A DNA stretch of 48,334 nucleotides from Prevotellaceae bacterium (GCA_031262085.1 JAISIN010000034.1:1-48334); one strand, 5' to 3'. Shown: positions 38,269 to 45,843, counted from the first letter of the stretch. A program made the numbers and translations. Notes: generated from the letters alone by a model not told the origin.

Positions 38269-39312
38269 ATGGATGCAAATAACAATAAAAACATTTCCCG
38301 CCGACAGTTCCTGCAGACATGCGGCACGGTAGTGGCGGGCATCGGAGCAGCGAGCGGATTGGGATACCTGTTTCACCGCACATTAGTTGCCCCTGCCAAC
38401 GGAGACGCTGCACGTACCGCCACGATGGTTCGGTCTGCGTCGGGCACACCGGTCAACTCACCCTACAAGCTGGTGGCAGCCGTTCAGACCGATGCACCCA
38501 TCGACGCCTTCGACCGGATAGGCGGATTATCGGTCGTTGCCTCCGACAGTGCACTCTGCTTTTACAATCGCGCCGGCAAACAGACACGGGTCGTGCCACT
38601 CGACGCATCGCCTGTGCGCGACCTGCTTACGGTGAACGACGAGCGGATATACGTGCTCTTTCCCACCTCGATAGCGGTGTACGGAAGCAACGGCGAGCAA
38701 CAGCTTCGCTGGGAGGCATGCAGCGAGCGATCGGACTACTGCTCCATCGCTGTATCGCCTAAGGCAGTCTACGTGACCGATGCTTCCAACAAGAACATCT
38801 GTCAGTACACCCCCGACGGTCGGTTCGTCCGCTTCATCGACAGCCCCGACGGGTTTATTGTGCCCAGCTATTCGTTTGGCATTGCCTGTGCCGCCGACGG
38901 CTCGTTCTACTGCTCCAACCCCGGACGCCATCGGGTAGAGCACTACACCGCCGACGGAACGTTCATCGCCTCGTTCGGACAGTCGGGCAACGATGCCGGA
39001 CACTTCTGCGGTTGTTGCAACCCGGTGTATATGGCAGTGACCCCCGAAGGCGACCTGCTCACCTCCGAGAAAGGTATTCCGCGCATCTGCTGCTACGACG
39101 GACAGGGCGCGTATCGCGCCCTGCTGCTCGACACACGGATGATGGGAGGCGGACACGCCGCTTATCGCGTGAAGACCAACGGCGCCTACTTGTATGTGGC
39201 AGGCGGAACCCGCATCTCGACCTTCCACTACGACCCGCAAACGGCTGCCGCGACAGCTTGCGGCACGTGCAGTCGCAACGAATGTCCGCTTCGTGCCGGC
39301 ATAACCATTTAA
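38269..39312 (+). CDS. Tat-exported NHL-type beta-propeller with Cys clusters
   Basis: This 347-residue protein has a twin-arginine signal (SRRQFLQTCGTVVAGIGAASG, with the two Arg near residues 11-12, given here as a motif). Tat export suggests a folded, perhaps cofactor-bearing product. The body is NHL/six-bladed-propeller-like: DRIGGLSVVASDS, RFVRFIDSPDG, ADGTFIASFGQSG. Unusual are the cysteine pairs in HFCGCCNP and IPRICCYD, and the C-terminal CGTCSRNECPL. These could bind a metal or cluster. There is no CXXCH. I do not recognise it as a known enzyme. It sits between the PQQ-type propeller and the ferredoxin. Confidence 0.72.
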   Translation: MDANNNKNISRRQFLQTCGTVVAGIGAASGLGYLFHRTLVAPANGDAARTATMVRSASGTPVNSPYKLVAAVQTDAPIDAFDRIGGLSVVASDSALCFYNRAGKQTRVVPLDASPVRDLLTVNDERIYVLFPTSIAVYGSNGEQQLRWEACSERSDYCSIAVSPKAVYVTDASNKNICQYTPDGRFVRFIDSPDGFIVPSYSFGIACAADGSFYCSNPGRHRVEHYTADGTFIASFGQSGNDAGHFCGCCNPVYMAVTPEGDLLTSEKGIPRICCYDGQGAYRALLLDTRMMGGGHAAYRVKTNGAYLYVAGGTRISTFHYDPQTAAATACGTCSRNECPLRAGITI

Positions 39313-39348
39313 AGAACAGATTATACCCGTTAAAGAACAGATTGCTGT

Positions 39349-39951
39349 ATGGACAACAACGAATCAGATACCCGAAGCCGACAGAGCAAGCCTGAACACA
39401 AAGGCAGCCCCATGGCGCGTCGCAAGTTTCTGCACGTCTTGGGAGCCACACTGGCAGGCGGCACGCTACTCGGCATGGGCGGAGTGCTGGGAAGCCGGGC
39501 AGGCGGACCGTCGGGCGACACCTACTGGCAGGTCGACCCGCAGAAGTGCATCCAGTGCGGACGCTGCGAGACGCACTGTGTATTGCCCGTATCGGCAGTG
39601 AAGTGTATCCATGCCAATCGGGTATGCGGCTACTGCGACTTGTGCGGCGGTTATTACCGCAGCAACGCGAAAGAGTTGAACACAGCTGCCGAGAACCTGA
39701 TGTGTCCTACCGGCGCCATTGCCCGCAAGTATGTGGAAGACCCCTACTTTGAATATACCATCGACGAATCGCTGTGCAACGGATGCGCCAAGTGCGTCAA
39801 GGGGTGCGGCTCGTTCGGCAACGGATCGCTCTATCTCCAAATCAAGCGTGACTTGTGCAAGGATTGCAACGAGTGCCGGATTGCGGCAGCGTGTCCGGCA
39901 GATGCCATCAGTCGCCGACCTTTAAAACAGGCTTATCTATTGAAGGAATAA
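39349..39951 (+). CDS. Tat-exported multi-[4Fe-4S] ferredoxin (NapG/NrfC-like)
   Basis: This 200-residue protein has a twin-arginine signal (ARRKFLHVLGATLAGG) after an extended polar N-terminus. It carries about seventeen cysteines in ferredoxin-type sets: CIQCGRCETHC, CGYCDLC, MCPTGA, CNGCAKCVKGC and CKDCNECRIAAACP. This is enough for up to four [4Fe-4S] clusters, as in NapG and NrfC. The protein should lie in the periplasm and pass electrons between a membrane quinol dehydrogenase and a periplasmic partner. The next gene encodes a NapH/NosR-type membrane protein, so the two resemble the NapGH pair. I see no molybdopterin or multi-heme reductase that would receive the electrons. Confidence 0.87.
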   Translation: MDNNESDTRSRQSKPEHKGSPMARRKFLHVLGATLAGGTLLGMGGVLGSRAGGPSGDTYWQVDPQKCIQCGRCETHCVLPVSAVKCIHANRVCGYCDLCGGYYRSNAKELNTAAENLMCPTGAIARKYVEDPYFEYTIDESLCNGCAKCVKGCGSFGNGSLYLQIKRDLCKDCNECRIAAACPADAISRRPLKQAYLLKE

Positions 39952-39963
39952 CACGAACCATTT

Positions 39964-41166
39964 ATGATACCCAACCGCTTTCCCAAGCCCGACTTTGAAT
40001 CGGGATACCAATACCCCGACATCACCTATGCCGTGCCCCATGAGGCGTGGTGGACGGCGGCAGACCTTGTTGTGCTGGTTGTGCTGATGAGCATCGTGGC
40101 ATGGGCTGTCATCAAGCGGCAGACACGTCGCCCCATCCTTTGGGTTTCGCTCGTGTCGGTGGGCTATTTCGGCTTCTTCCGCGGCGGATGCGTATGCAGC
40201 GTGGGCAGCATACAGAATGTGGCGTTGGCGCTGACCGACAGCAACTATGTGCTGCCGGTGTCGGTACTGCTGTTTTTCCTGCTGCCGTTGCTGTTTGCCT
40301 TCCTGTTCGGCAGGGTGTTTTGCGGCGGTGTATGCCCGTTTGGCGCCCTACAGGAGTTGGTCAATGTCAAGCATGTCCGTCTGCCTGCCGCACTGACTAC
40401 GGTGCTGGGAATGATTCCGTGGCTCTATCTGCTCTTTGCGCTGCTCTATGCGGTGACGCGCAGTGACTTTCTGATATGCCGTTTCGACCCGTTCGTACCC
40501 ATCTTCAGGCTGGGAGGCGACATGGGGATGATCGTCTTCGGGGTAGCGTTGCTGGTGATGTCTGTCTTTATCGGTCGTCCGTTTTGTCGGTTCCTCTGCC
40601 CCTACGGGGTATTGCTGGGGCTATTTGCGTCGGTGTCGTGGCGACGGGTGAAGATTACGAAGAAAGAGTGCATCAACTGCGAGCTGTGCCATCGCGCTTG
40701 TCCGGTGGATGCCATCCGCCCGCCTTATGCCAACAAAGTGAAAGAGACACGGGCGCAAGGGGTACGTCGCATCTTGGGTTATGCACTGCTGTTGCCGGTA
40801 TTGATGCTGGCAGGCGCCCTGCTGATGCGCTCGGCGAGCAGCGACCTGAGTCGTGCCAACAAAGAGGTACGTTTGTTCGACCTGACCGTGCAGCATCCCG
40901 ACCCCGAAGAAACTACATTGCCCGTCGAGCTGGAGGCTTACTACGGCGCCGGCGGCACACCCGAAGCTGCTGCTGCCCGCAACGTCGCTATTCAGGCAGA
41001 TTTTCGCCGTTATGCCACCATCGCAGGGGCGCTGATCGGGTTGGTGATCGGATGGATGCAACTACATCTCTCTACGAAGCGCGGTCGCCGGAAGTACGAG
41101 ATAGAGGCGTCGTCATGTGTAGCGTGCGGCAGGTGCTTCGGATATTGTCCGCAGAACAGGAGTTAG
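39964..41166 (+). CDS. NapH/NosR/CcoG-type membrane Fe-S protein
   Basis: This 400-residue integral membrane protein has several membrane helices. Two CXXXCP motifs follow conserved helices (FCGGVCPFGAL, about residue 120, and FCRFLCPYGVL, about residue 210), as in NapH and NosR. A ferredoxin motif follows (CINCELCHRACPVDAI, about residue 238). After another helix and a periplasmic loop, a last helix leads to a C-terminal CVACGRCFGYCPQNR. NapH-type proteins take electrons from quinol and pass them outward with NapG. This is the last gene of the operon; its stop overlaps the alkD stop (4 bp, convergent). The extra C-terminal loop and cluster are more NosR-like. The natural partner is the Tat-exported ferredoxin just before it. 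Confidence 0.87.
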   Translation: MIPNRFPKPDFESGYQYPDITYAVPHEAWWTAADLVVLVVLMSIVAWAVIKRQTRRPILWVSLVSVGYFGFFRGGCVCSVGSIQNVALALTDSNYVLPVSVLLFFLLPLLFAFLFGRVFCGGVCPFGALQELVNVKHVRLPAALTTVLGMIPWLYLLFALLYAVTRSDFLICRFDPFVPIFRLGGDMGMIVFGVALLVMSVFIGRPFCRFLCPYGVLLGLFASVSWRRVKITKKECINCELCHRACPVDAIRPPYANKVKETRAQGVRRILGYALLLPVLMLAGALLMRSASSDLSRANKEVRLFDLTVQHPDPEETTLPVELEAYYGAGGTPEAAAARNVAIQADFRRYATIAGALIGLVIGWMQLHLSTKRGRRKYEIEASSCVACGRCFGYCPQNRS

Positions 41167-41852
41167 CGCGCCATCCACCTCTTCCGCTCCTCGTCGGGGA
41201 ACTTCTCGATGGCGTAGCGTAGCATGGTGCGGGGCATACGCTTGTTGTATTTCTCAAGGAACTGCTCCAGCAACCCTTTGTCGCGCTTTCCCACTTCGCG
41301 CAGCATCCATCCCACGGCTTTGTGCATCAAGTCGTGTTTGTGGTGCAAGAGCCGCTCGGCAAGTGCGATGGTATCGAACAGTTCTCCCCGTTTGATCAGG
41401 GTATAGGTAGAGACTACTGCGATGCGTTGTTCCCAAAGCAGGTCGCTTGCCGACAATCGGTACAACAGGTCACGGGGTTTGTCGGTCAGGTACTCCCCGA
41501 TGATGCCGGGGGCTGATAGGTCGACCAAATCCCAGTTGTTGATGCGGGCAGTCTGCGACAGGTAAAGGTCGACAATCTGTCGGCGTTCGTCCTCACTGCT
41601 TTTCTTAAACCGCTCGACCAGCATCAGCAGGGCGCAGAGCCTGCACTCGTGCCAAGGGCTTTGCAGCAGGGCGGCGACCACTTCGAATGGTTCGGTCTTG
41701 TGACGTTTGGCAACGAGGCGCGTATAGGGCACTACGACACCCAGGAATTGGTCGCCCTCGCCGTAGCCGCCCTTGCCGGTTTTAAAAAAGCGCGGCAGAA
41801 ACTCGCGCTTGACGGGGTCGGCATATTGTTCTAATTCTTGTTGGATGGACAT
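41163..41852 (-). CDS. AlkD-like DNA alkylation repair protein
   Basis: This 229-residue protein consists of HEAT-like helical repeats and matches the AlkD family of DNA glycosylases, which remove 3- and 7-methylated purines without flipping the base. Recognisable pieces are FFKTGKGGYGEGDQFLGV, SPWHECRLCALLML, INNWDLVDLSAPGIIGEYL and LMHKAVGWMLREVGKRD. The length is typical. It converges on the NapH-like gene with a 4-bp overlap of stops. Upstream, a 22-codon ORF and a strong promoter (41969-42000) form its leader. Confidence 0.93.
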   Translation of the reverse strand: MSIQQELEQYADPVKREFLPRFFKTGKGGYGEGDQFLGVVVPYTRLVAKRHKTEPFEVVAALLQSPWHECRLCALLMLVERFKKSSEDERRQIVDLYLSQTARINNWDLVDLSAPGIIGEYLTDKPRDLLYRLSASDLLWEQRIAVVSTYTLIKRGELFDTIALAERLLHHKHDLMHKAVGWMLREVGKRDKGLLEQFLEKYNKRMPRTMLRYAIEKFPDEERKRWMAR

Positions 41853-41868
41853 AGATTATGATAAGCAA

Positions 41869-41937
41869 TTACTTTTTTTTTCTCAGTTTCATGTGGAGGA
41901 TATAGGCGTTGAAACGAATATACTTGCTGGGTTCCAT
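41869..41937 (-). CDS. 22-codon small ORF in the alkD leader
   Basis: An ATG at 41937 opens a frame of 22 codons ending in TAA at 41869, 16 bp before the alkD start. The peptide begins MEPSKYIRFNAYI and ends in a basic tail MKLRKKK. It is the first ORF of the transcript predicted from the promoter at 41969-42000, about 25 nt from the likely start site. It could be a conserved basic micropeptide or a leader peptide for alkD. I cannot name a family; only conservation would prove it. Confidence 0.5.
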   Translation of the reverse strand: MEPSKYIRFNAYILHMKLRKKK

Positions 41938-41968
41938 ATTGATTTTTAATCGTTTAATGATTATGGGA

Positions 41969-42000
41969 GCAAAAGTAGAATAAATTTGTCGGTTATACAA
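41969..42000 (-). promoter_or_regulatory. Promoter for the small ORF and alkD
   Basis: The minus strand has TACTTTTGC (41969-41977) and TTG (41998-42000) with a 20-bp spacer, an excellent Bacteroidota promoter. Its -33 end overlaps the last codons of the small gene at 41993-42208. Confidence 0.75.
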
Positions 42001-42208
42001 AATATGAAAAGATAATCAAAGCAAAAATTACTTCTTGGGTGGTATAGACCCGACCGTTGGCGACATCATCCATTGCTCTGCGTACGACTTTCTTAAACAA
42101 CTCATTGGGAATGTCACATTCTTGCACTTCGTTGTTAACGCCGTATTCAACCATAGGCTCTTTTGTCACCATGGGTTGCTCTTCTTTCGTTTTGCTTTTC
42201 TTCTCCAT
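41993..42208 (-). CDS. Small antitoxin-like or hypothetical protein
   Basis: This 71-residue protein starts MEKKSKTKEEQ, is acidic in the middle (NNEVQECDIPNELF), then reads KKVVRRAMDDVANGRVYTTQEV and ends in a hydrophobic tail (IFALIIFSYFV). The middle resembles small antitoxin-like or hypothetical proteins of Bacteroidota, where a polar rather than hydrophobic end would be expected; the tail may be the result of a frameshift or deletion. A full promoter lies 14 bp upstream of the start. No toxin gene is next to it. Confidence 0.45.
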   Translation of the reverse strand: MEKKSKTKEEQPMVTKEPMVEYGVNNEVQECDIPNELFKKVVRRAMDDVANGRVYTTQEVIFALIIFSYFV

Positions 42209-42221
42209 ATCTCTTTTCGCT

Positions 42222-42253
42222 GCAAATGTAAAGGCAAAAGATTTAATAAGCAA
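42222..42253 (-). promoter_or_regulatory. Promoter for the 71-residue gene
   Basis: The minus strand has TACATTTGC (42222-42230) and TTG (42251-42253) with a 20-bp spacer. The predicted leader is very short (about 7-8 nt), which decides the start at 42208 over the longer frame beginning at 42253. Confidence 0.7.
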
Positions 42254-42259
42254 TACTTT

Positions 42260-42547
42260 CTATGCCCGATAGCAAAAGAGTGAACGGGTAGTGCCGGAAT
42301 GGGTGAACGGGTTTGCGCCGGAATTTGCACCTGTTTGCATCCCCTTATCTACCTTGACAAATTGATAAGTTGTACCCAAGATATGGGCAGCCTTCCGCTT
42401 CGAGCTTGTCTGTATGAAGATGGAGTTGGGAAACTGCTCCGTCAGTCCATGTAGGTTTAGTGCCGACCAATAGGCAACCACACCGTCACGAGCGAGGAAT
42501 GTGCCTATCACATATTCATCACGAAACGTGCTGCGGCAATAGGTAGT
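42260..42547 (-). pseudogene. Remnant of an AbiEi-like antitoxin gene
   Basis: On the minus strand a segment reads TYCRSTFRDEYVIGTFLARD, then VVAYWSALNLHGLTEQ and HILGTTYQFVKVDKG. This resembles the middle of type IV toxin-antitoxin AbiEi-family proteins (winged-helix antitoxins; YWSALxxHGLTEQ is typical). An in-frame TAG lies just upstream at 42550-42548, and after FVKV the reading goes into an unrelated tail containing a short DNA repeat. Both ends of the gene are therefore missing, and no AbiEii toxin gene is near. It is best read as decay after a mobile or defence gene. Confidence 0.65.
42280..42324. repeat. Two-copy direct repeat inside the AbiEi remnant
   Basis: Two copies of GTGAACGGGTnnTGCCGGAAT-like sequence (42280-42300 and 42303-42324) lie next to each other. 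They encode the odd tail of the remnant and look like an inserted intergenic repeat. Confidence 0.6.
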
Positions 42548-42845
42548 CTATTTGCCGGTAACTTGCATGTTATCTGTCTTTTTTAAGAATTGGGTAGGGT
42601 CAGGGGAAATGGCACGCGGATGACACGGATGGGACGGATGAGCGCGGATTTGCGTAGTTTATAACTACGTTTGACCTTTTGCAACTACACTTTTATGAAT
42701 TTAAAATATTGTGATAATCAATCTATTAAGTCACATTATCCGGTTCAAATCCCTCTTCTTACAACTACATTTTACCGCTTGCAACTACACTTTTGAGAGT
42801 GCCCAAACGGGATATTTGATCGTGGATGCGGTATTACGAATGACC
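42548..42845. other. Gene-free boundary between the TA remnant and the AT-rich operon
   Basis: No gene is visible here. It has a CGGATG-rich stretch (about 42610-42655), a palindromic piece CGTAGTTTATAACTACG (42653-42669) and the repeated word TTGCAACTACACTTTT-like (42680-42694 and 42779-42794), with a related ACAACTACATTTTACC at 42761-42776. Base composition changes here from GC-rich to AT-rich, so this may hold the edge of the acquired segment. Confidence 0.4.
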
Positions 42846-43373
42846 TTATAGGAATCTGACCAAATCTTCTATTCTAACAAAGGTAAAGCAATAATCCTTT
42901 GTCTGAAATCCTTGTTCAACAAGCTGCTTTGTTAAAATAGACAACGGATCAAACAAACCACTCTTATTGAATATAATGATTGGTTTTTCTTTGTTTAGCA
43001 GACGATTGCAAGTAATAGAATAGAATAATTCCTCAAGAGTTCCAGCTCCACCAGGTAAGACAAGTATAATATCTGCTTCATCATACATTATTCTTTTGCG
43101 TTGCTCAATGCCTTTTACCTCTTCTCTGATTTTAATCTTGTGATGAAAGGGTTCATCCGAATTTTGCATAAGTTCTTCGTGACGAATTCCTTCTATGTTA
43201 CCATGCAGAGCAGTAGCAACATCGGCAATTTTACCCATAAGTCCATTCGCTCCACCTCCTATAATAATCTTGCAATCATATTCTACCAAGAGTTTGGCTA
43301 TCTCTTCTGCATCACTAAAATATTGCTTATCAATATTATTATAAGAAGAGCAAAAAATGCTTACTGTTTTCAT
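42846..43373 (-). CDS. LOG family (TIGR00730-type) nucleotide hydrolase-like protein
   Basis: This 175-residue Rossmann-like protein has the two LOG motifs: IIIGGGANGLMG at about residues 36-47 and VLPGGAGTLEEL at about residues 105-116 (the PGGxGTxxE site). LOG enzymes cleave the N-glycosidic bond of nucleoside monophosphates (cytokinin-type or housekeeping); related SLOG domains act as sensors or effectors in bacterial conflict systems. It is the last gene of the five-gene AT-rich operon, and its start overlaps the Ppx/GppA stop (ATGA). Its codon use is AT-rich, unlike the flanking chromosome. Confidence 0.85.
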   Translation of the reverse strand: MKTVSIFCSSYNNIDKQYFSDAEEIAKLLVEYDCKIIIGGGANGLMGKIADVATALHGNIEGIRHEELMQNSDEPFHHKIKIREEVKGIEQRKRIMYDEADIILVLPGGAGTLEELFYSITCNRLLNKEKPIIIFNKSGLFDPLSILTKQLVEQGFQTKDYCFTFVRIEDLVRFL

Positions 43374-44275
43374 AAGAAACCTTGAATTATACTGTTATTA
43401 CTTGGAATTTCGTATGATAACCCTGTTTTCTCTGCTATTAGCAAGACATTTGCCATTCCGATAGATGCCCCATCAGTAAAACCTGGTTCTGACGGAAAAT
43501 ATTTTACGCGTTCTCCTCTTGGCAATGTCCGTAGTTTATGATAAAACTCTCGTGTATCACCCAAATCAATTTTATATGGATGTGTTATGGAACAGTTATT
43601 TGGTACTAAATTCAATTTAGCTTCGGTATAAAAGTCAATTACAGAAGTCGAACCATGTATATAGGGCGTTTCTGGTGGGAATTGTACTGTAATGGATTCT
43701 ATCTGTTGTTTGATATATCGTTCAATTAGAAGATATTCTTCTACAGTTGGTGGCTCCGATTTGATAAATTGATTTCGTACAAACAATGCTCCGGTTTTCA
43801 AATAATGGCAGCCTTGCAATCCTTTTTTGTTGCCATACATAAACTGCACAGAGCCGCCTCCTATATCAATAGCCGCAATAATACCATCATAATCAAAATC
43901 TCGGATTAGTCCTTTCCAATAAATTTCCAGCTCTTGCTTCTGAGTTAGTATTTGAATTTCAATATTTGTTTCTCGTTTAATGGTTTCAATTACTTCATTA
44001 GCATTTTTAGCAGCCCGGAATACTTCTGTTCCAAACGCTTTACAAGCACAATTATCATACCCCACGGAAAGCAATATCTGCTTGATAGTATTTATGCAAC
44101 TATCTATGGCATAACGGGAAATTAAACCTTGTTCAGCAATACCATCTCCAAGCCGATTTTCTATTTTTCCTTTATTTATCAATTCCCATTTTCTATTTTG
44201 AGGTAAAAAACGGAAGTACTTAATACTATTTGTACCGATGTCTATAATTAGTTTATTGCCCATTATGTAGCCCAT
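43370..44275 (-). CDS. Ppx/GppA phosphatase family protein
   Basis: This 301-residue protein is of the Ppx/GppA family (actin-like ATPase fold), which hydrolyses polyphosphate or the alarmone pppGpp. Motifs are LIIDIGTNSIKYF at the start (phosphate-1), AAIDIGGGSVQF near residue 135 (phosphate-2), FGTEVFRAAKNA and HGSTSVIDF. The family is usually 300-330 residues for single-domain forms, which fits. A start at 44263 (MGNKLIIDIG) is possible and reduces the overlap with the upstream gene from 23 to 11 bp. It lies in the AT-rich operon next to the LOG protein, which suggests a nucleotide substrate rather than polyphosphate, by inference. Confidence 0.85.
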   Translation of the reverse strand: MGYIMGNKLIIDIGTNSIKYFRFLPQNRKWELINKGKIENRLGDGIAEQGLISRYAIDSCINTIKQILLSVGYDNCACKAFGTEVFRAAKNANEVIETIKRETNIEIQILTQKQELEIYWKGLIRDFDYDGIIAAIDIGGGSVQFMYGNKKGLQGCHYLKTGALFVRNQFIKSEPPTVEEYLLIERYIKQQIESITVQFPPETPYIHGSTSVIDFYTEAKLNLVPNNCSITHPYKIDLGDTREFYHKLRTLPRGERVKYFPSEPGFTDGASIGMANVLLIAEKTGLSYEIPSNNSIIQGFL

Positions 44276-44894
44276 TATTTTTAATATCGTTTAATAATAC
44301 ATTCAATAAAATATCTCTTCTTCTGATGAAAGTATTTATGTCACCTCTAATATCACCATCTTTATCTTTCATTGTTATTGTAATTGTAATTAGTTCTTGA
44401 ATTTCGTTTTGTCCCGTATCAGAAAAAAGTACGTTCAAATACGCATTTTTAAACGACAGTAACAATGCTTGTATTGAGGCTAAATGTTGTTTTCTGTTAT
44501 TTATATTGTCGTCTGTTCCTATTACAATAATCTTGAATAGGTTTCTTTGCAGTTCCATTACGCAATCCATTTTTATTTGTGTTATTGCTATAAGCGTTTC
44601 TGTCTTCAAAACACTATCTGATTGTTTTTTACTCATTTTGGCGACCATAATTGTAATAGTAATAAATGCAATTAAATTTAATACTGTTGCTAATGCCGTT
44701 ACTAAATTCCACCAGAAATCCCCAAAATATCCCCATAATGTAATATCTGTTGCAAATTTAGATTTTCCTGCAAAATCATAAATAAAAAGACCTATCGATA
44801 AAGACAGAACACTAAGCAATATCCAACAAAGTACCTTAATCCATTTTGTTGATATTCCTATTTCTTGCAATGAACCAAATAATGTTTTAATCAT
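44253..44894 (-). CDS. Two-TM membrane protein of unknown function
   Basis: This 213-residue protein has two hydrophobic segments (VLCWILLSVLSLSIGLFI, about residues 20-37, and LVTALATVLNLIAFITITIMV, about residues 63-83). A helical, probably cytoplasmic, domain of about 125 residues follows, ending in RRRDILLNVLLNDI. I do not recognise a family. Two-TM proteins with a soluble C-terminal domain in nucleotide-signalling operons are often membrane-disrupting effectors, so this is the leading effector candidate. It overlaps the Nudix gene by 8 bp and the Ppx gene by up to 23 bp. Confidence 0.75.
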   Translation of the reverse strand: MIKTLFGSLQEIGISTKWIKVLCWILLSVLSLSIGLFIYDFAGKSKFATDITLWGYFGDFWWNLVTALATVLNLIAFITITIMVAKMSKKQSDSVLKTETLIAITQIKMDCVMELQRNLFKIIVIGTDDNINNRKQHLASIQALLLSFKNAYLNVLFSDTGQNEIQELITITITMKDKDGDIRGDINTFIRRRDILLNVLLNDIKNNGLHNGQ

Positions 44895-45843
44895 CTGTTT
44901 GTATAATCCTTTCTAAAAACTGGACACCCTTTATATTGTTATGTGTTTCCTCTGCGGCTTTCGTTAGCATACATTTGGTTTTATCTGCTATATCATTTAT
45001 TGTGTCTGTACGTTTTTGATAACTTCTTAATGCTCTTTTAGTAGGCTCAGAAATTTTATCTGTATCTATTACATCGCTAATTTTAAACCATTTAACAATA
45101 TATTTTTTAAAATTTTGAGTCTTAAGTTTTTCCTTTAAAGCCATCTCCCAATCTTTTATAAAATAATCTCCTGATTTAATGTCTTCTGTTAGTGCTTCAA
45201 TAATTTTCTCTTTTTGACTATCATCTGTATCCTGTATTAAATTCCTCGCTAATTCATTAATTTCATCATCATTTAAAGCCTTTGTATCCGTAATTTTTTT
45301 TCTTATTCCTTTCAAAAAATCACTAGGATTTTTTACTATAAAAGCAGGGGAAAGATAATGATATATACAAGGGAAACTTTCTTTAAGTATATGATTTGTT
45401 ATCCTCAAAGGCAATAAGTTTTCTGATTTCAGAATTATTCCCGTAATATACTCATATTCATTTATCAATGCTTGTGTAGCATTATCTTTAAATTCAATAC
45501 TTCCCCCCGGCATAGACCATTTATATTTTTCGGGATCTTTAGGTCTCAAGTATAATAAAACTTCATCTGTGTCGTGGTTAACCAATAATCCACCAACAGC
45601 GGCACCCACAATTCTCTTGGCTTTACATGCTTTGAGAATAGCGTTTAATGCCTCTTCTTTATCGTTTTCGAGAATACTTATATCACTGATAACAGATACA
45701 TTAGTTGATACATATTCCAAAAAATTTTTTAATGTGATTTCTTTGGAGTTTTTACTTGAGGATCCGTTATTGTCAGTTTTTATAGGAGAGACATCCTTGT
45801 AGTCATTGTTATTTCTATTTACTGCTTCATTTTCATTTTCCAT
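44887..45843 (-). CDS. Nudix-fold protein with degenerate Nudix box
   Basis: This 318-residue protein has a Nudix domain in its middle (about residues 85-175): VGAAVGGLLVNHDTDEVLLYLR, then WSMPGGSIEF. Against MutT, the box reads GGSIEFKDNATQALINEYEY (20 residues shown, then ITG). The E44, R52, E56 and E57 positions become D, N, Y and I, while E53 is kept. So metal-dependent hydrolysis is doubtful, and a ligand-binding role is possible. The N-terminal part (about 1-65) and the long C-terminal helical part (175-318) match nothing I know. It begins 1 bp after the SDR stop and overlaps the two-TM gene by 8 bp. Confidence 0.8.
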   Translation of the reverse strand: MENENEAVNRNNNDYKDVSPIKTDNNGSSSKNSKEITLKNFLEYVSTNVSVISDISILENDKEEALNAILKACKAKRIVGAAVGGLLVNHDTDEVLLYLRPKDPEKYKWSMPGGSIEFKDNATQALINEYEYITGIILKSENLLPLRITNHILKESFPCIYHYLSPAFIVKNPSDFLKGIRKKITDTKALNDDEINELARNLIQDTDDSQKEKIIEALTEDIKSGDYFIKDWEMALKEKLKTQNFKKYIVKWFKISDVIDTDKISEPTKRALRSYQKRTDTINDIADKTKCMLTKAAEETHNNIKGVQFLERIIQTDD

